From contig CAJOEG010000029.1 in the NCBI GenBank assembly GCA_905233405.1, forward strand, positions 14,381 to 28,036: a stretch of 13,656 bases of DNA, given 5' to 3'. The notes below the pieces were generated by a model. The model was given only the letters and a program-made list of their open reading frames with translations. It did not search any database and was not told where the DNA came from. How positions within the stretch are numbered: position 1 is the first letter of the stretch; each line of letters starts with the position of its first letter. The DNA comes from an uncultured Bacteroidales bacterium. Lineage in GTDB: Bacteria > Bacteroidota > Bacteroidia > Bacteroidales > ML635J-15. Of the stretch, positions 12,364-13,656 are shown in pieces. The position numbers and the translations under genes were made by a program.

Positions 12364-13308
12364 ATGGCAAAGGAAAAAATATTCTCAAGACAGTGGTTCT
12401 TTTCGTATGCCCTTGTATTTGTAGGTAGCCTTTTGTTCGCCGTAGGCGACGTTATGTTCGTCAATCCATACCTTATGGCTCCAGGCGGAACGTACGGTCT
12501 TTCAAACGTTCTCAACGCTATTTGGCCATGGAAGATAAGTTTGTACGCAATATGCATGGATATTCCGCTGTTGATAATTGGAACGTTGATTCTTGGTCCG
12601 AAATTCGGAGTTAAGACTGTTGTTTCTACAATACTTATTTTCTGCTTTACCTTCCTGCTTGAAATGTTCTGGGGGTATACACCTGTAATTCATGATGGTC
12701 CAATATTGGCGTCTCCAATTGATGGCGTGAATATGGTGGAAATTACGAATGGCGGTGGTTGGTTTATTCCCGACTATTTCCTTAATACCGTTGTCGCTGG
12801 CATTATCTACGGACTTGCAATCGGTCTTGTTTTCAAGTCGGGTGCAACATCTGGTGGTAGCGACATTATCTCGATGATACTGCACAAATACACTAAGATT
12901 TCGCTCGGCACGCTGGTACTTATCGTCGATAGTTGCATTACGTTAACTTCGCTTTCGCTCGGTGATTTCCGTCTGCCAATATATTCTATAATACTGATAT
13001 TTATTGAAAGCAAAGTTATTGATATTGTTGTTGAAGGTGTTAAAGGTTATAAGACAGTATTCATCGTTAGTGATAAATACGAAGAAGTTCGCCAGATGAT
13101 TATCAACGACCTTGAACGCGGAGGAACCTGTATGAAAGGTATTGGTATGTACAACGGCAAGGAACGTAATTTCATTTATACGACAGTATCGCGTCGAGAA
13201 TTCACCCATCTCAAGGAACAAATTTACGACATCGATCCAGATGCTTTTATTAATGTAATCGACAGTAACGAGATTCTTGGTAACGGATTCAAGGCGATAA
13301 AGGAATAG
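12364..13308 (+). CDS. YitT family membrane protein with C-terminal DUF2179 domain
   Basis: A 314-aa protein. Residues about 10-225 are the YitT (DUF161-type) membrane domain with about five membrane segments. Family marks are NPYLMAPGGTYGLSNVL (34-50), VFKSGATSGGSDIIS (156-170) and a duplicated hydrophobic arrangement. Residues about 228-302 are the soluble DUF2179 domain, starting KTVFIVSDKYEEV and containing LERGGTCMKGIGMYNGKER (250-268) and a final INVIDSNEILGNGF. Proteins of this type are widespread in bacteria; their substrate and role are not established, and transport or sensing has been proposed. An extra loop at about 104-135, rich in Gly, Pro and acidic residues (SPIDGVNMVEITNGGGW), makes it slightly longer than typical Firmicutes members. 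It is flanked by stem-loops on both sides and has its own -7 element, so it is probably monocistronic. Confidence 0.93.
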   Translation: MAKEKIFSRQWFFSYALVFVGSLLFAVGDVMFVNPYLMAPGGTYGLSNVLNAIWPWKISLYAICMDIPLLIIGTLILGPKFGVKTVVSTILIFCFTFLLEMFWGYTPVIHDGPILASPIDGVNMVEITNGGGWFIPDYFLNTVVAGIIYGLAIGLVFKSGATSGGSDIISMILHKYTKISLGTLVLIVDSCITLTSLSLGDFRLPIYSIILIFIESKVIDIVVEGVKGYKTVFIVSDKYEEVRQMIINDLERGGTCMKGIGMYNGKERNFIYTTVSRREFTHLKEQIYDIDPDAFINVIDSNEILGNGFKAIKE

Positions 13309-13312
13309 CTTT

Positions 13313-13378
13313 TGTCCCATATTTTTTCATTGTCTGTCTGATGGTTTAGTCAGACTTCCTAATTTACTATTTGGGACA
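13313..13378. other. Nested inverted repeat after the YitT-like gene
   Basis: The outer pair TGTCCCA (13313-13319) and TGGGACA (13372-13378) encloses an inner hairpin GTCTGA (13336-13341) and TCAGAC (13350-13355). It lies 5 bp after the stop codon. The inner hairpin is followed only by TTCCTAATTT, so it is a weak terminator at best. It could be an mRNA 3'-end structure or a small palindromic repeat. Confidence 0.5.
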
Positions 13379-13454
13379 GTCTGAAATAATATTGCATTTT
13401 GAATTCACTGAATATTAAACTGTTGAATTATATTAATTCAATCGTAAATCGTAA

Positions 13455-13485
13455 TTCGTAAATCATAAATAATATTGTATTTTTG
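13455..13485 (+). promoter_or_regulatory. Promoter of the formiminotransferase-like gene
   Basis: -7 element TATTTTTG (13478-13485) with a near -33 box TTCG (13455-13458, one mismatch to TTTG) at the canonical 19-nt spacing, 23 nt upstream of the ATG. The -33 lies inside imperfect repeats of CGTAAATC (13443-13464). Confidence 0.6.
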
Positions 13486-13508
13486 CGTAAATTTTAAAAC
13501 GTATCGAA

Positions 13509-13656
13509 ATGAAACAAATAATTGAATGCGTACCTAATTTCAGTGAAGGACGCGATATGGCTGTCATCAAACAGATAACCGATGTAATAGAATCAGTAGA
13601 AGGCATAAAGCTCAACTACGATGATTTGCCCGATGGCATTGACAACGATAACGACG
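13509..13656 (+). CDS. Glutamate formiminotransferase-like protein (N-terminus only)
   Basis: 49 codons are visible before the window ends. MKQIIECVPNFSEGRD (residues 1-16) is the hallmark start of glutamate formimidoyltransferase (FtcD), followed by MAVIKQITDVIESVEGIKL, also in register with the family. The enzyme transfers the formimino group of N-formiminoglutamate to tetrahydrofolate in histidine breakdown. After residue 35 the sequence reads NYDDLPDGIDNDND, whereas family members known to me continue with a motif like LLDVDPG-x-x-x-NRTV. The catalytic His lies beyond the window. The identity of the first 35 residues is secure; the continuation is unusual. Confidence 0.75.
   Translation, partial: MKQIIECVPNFSEGRDMAVIKQITDVIESVEGIKLNYDDLPDGIDNDND

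Overview
The window looks like chromosomal DNA of a member of the Bacteroidota, probably Bacteroidales. The signs are low G+C, -7 promoter elements of the Bacteroidetes type (TAnnTTTG) in front of most genes, two lipoproteins, a C10 peptidase ending in a type IX secretion sorting domain, and a TPR-protein/ribH pair. No species can be named from sequence alone.

Layout. Positions 1-3085 (all minus strand) are an accessory, defence-like block: a PD-(D/E)XK-associated AAA-ATPase cut by the window edge, then a type IV AbiE toxin-antitoxin operon. Its toxin gene (abiEii) carries an in-frame TAG, and its antitoxin gene (abiEi) has a perfect inverted repeat over its promoter. Positions 3163-4782 hold two unrecognised lipoproteins. 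Positions 4798-4952 are a bipartite palindromic repeat starting one base after the ribH stop. Positions 4954-6220 hold ribH (riboflavin synthesis) and a membrane-anchored TPR protein, separated by a terminator-like hairpin. Positions 6405-7401 are a second toxin-antitoxin-like zone: an intact MntA nucleotidyltransferase antitoxin whose HEPN partner (hepT) survives only as its first ~14 codons before running into an interspersed repeat, and a 184-aa protein with a weak resemblance to BECR-fold RNase toxins.

The remainder is mostly plus strand: a 408-bp intergenic region with repeats, a 700-aa secreted C10 (streptopain-like) cysteine peptidase with two CUB-like domains and a T9SS sorting tail, then a minus-strand tRNA-Ala(CGC) with a well-formed promoter, a repeat-rich 440-bp intergenic region, a PlsC-type acyltransferase, a polytopic membrane protein of unknown function, a YitT/DUF2179 membrane protein, and the start of a glutamate formiminotransferase-like gene.

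The main theme is decay of toxin modules with retention of antitoxins: the AbiEii toxin is broken by a nonsense codon while AbiEi and its operator remain intact, and HepT is truncated while MntA remains intact. Several short palindromic interspersed repeats sit at gene ends. I found no CRISPR array, intact insertion sequence, rRNA or complete new multi-gene system. The best leads are the two decayed toxin modules, the BECR-like orphan and the structured intergenic repeats.
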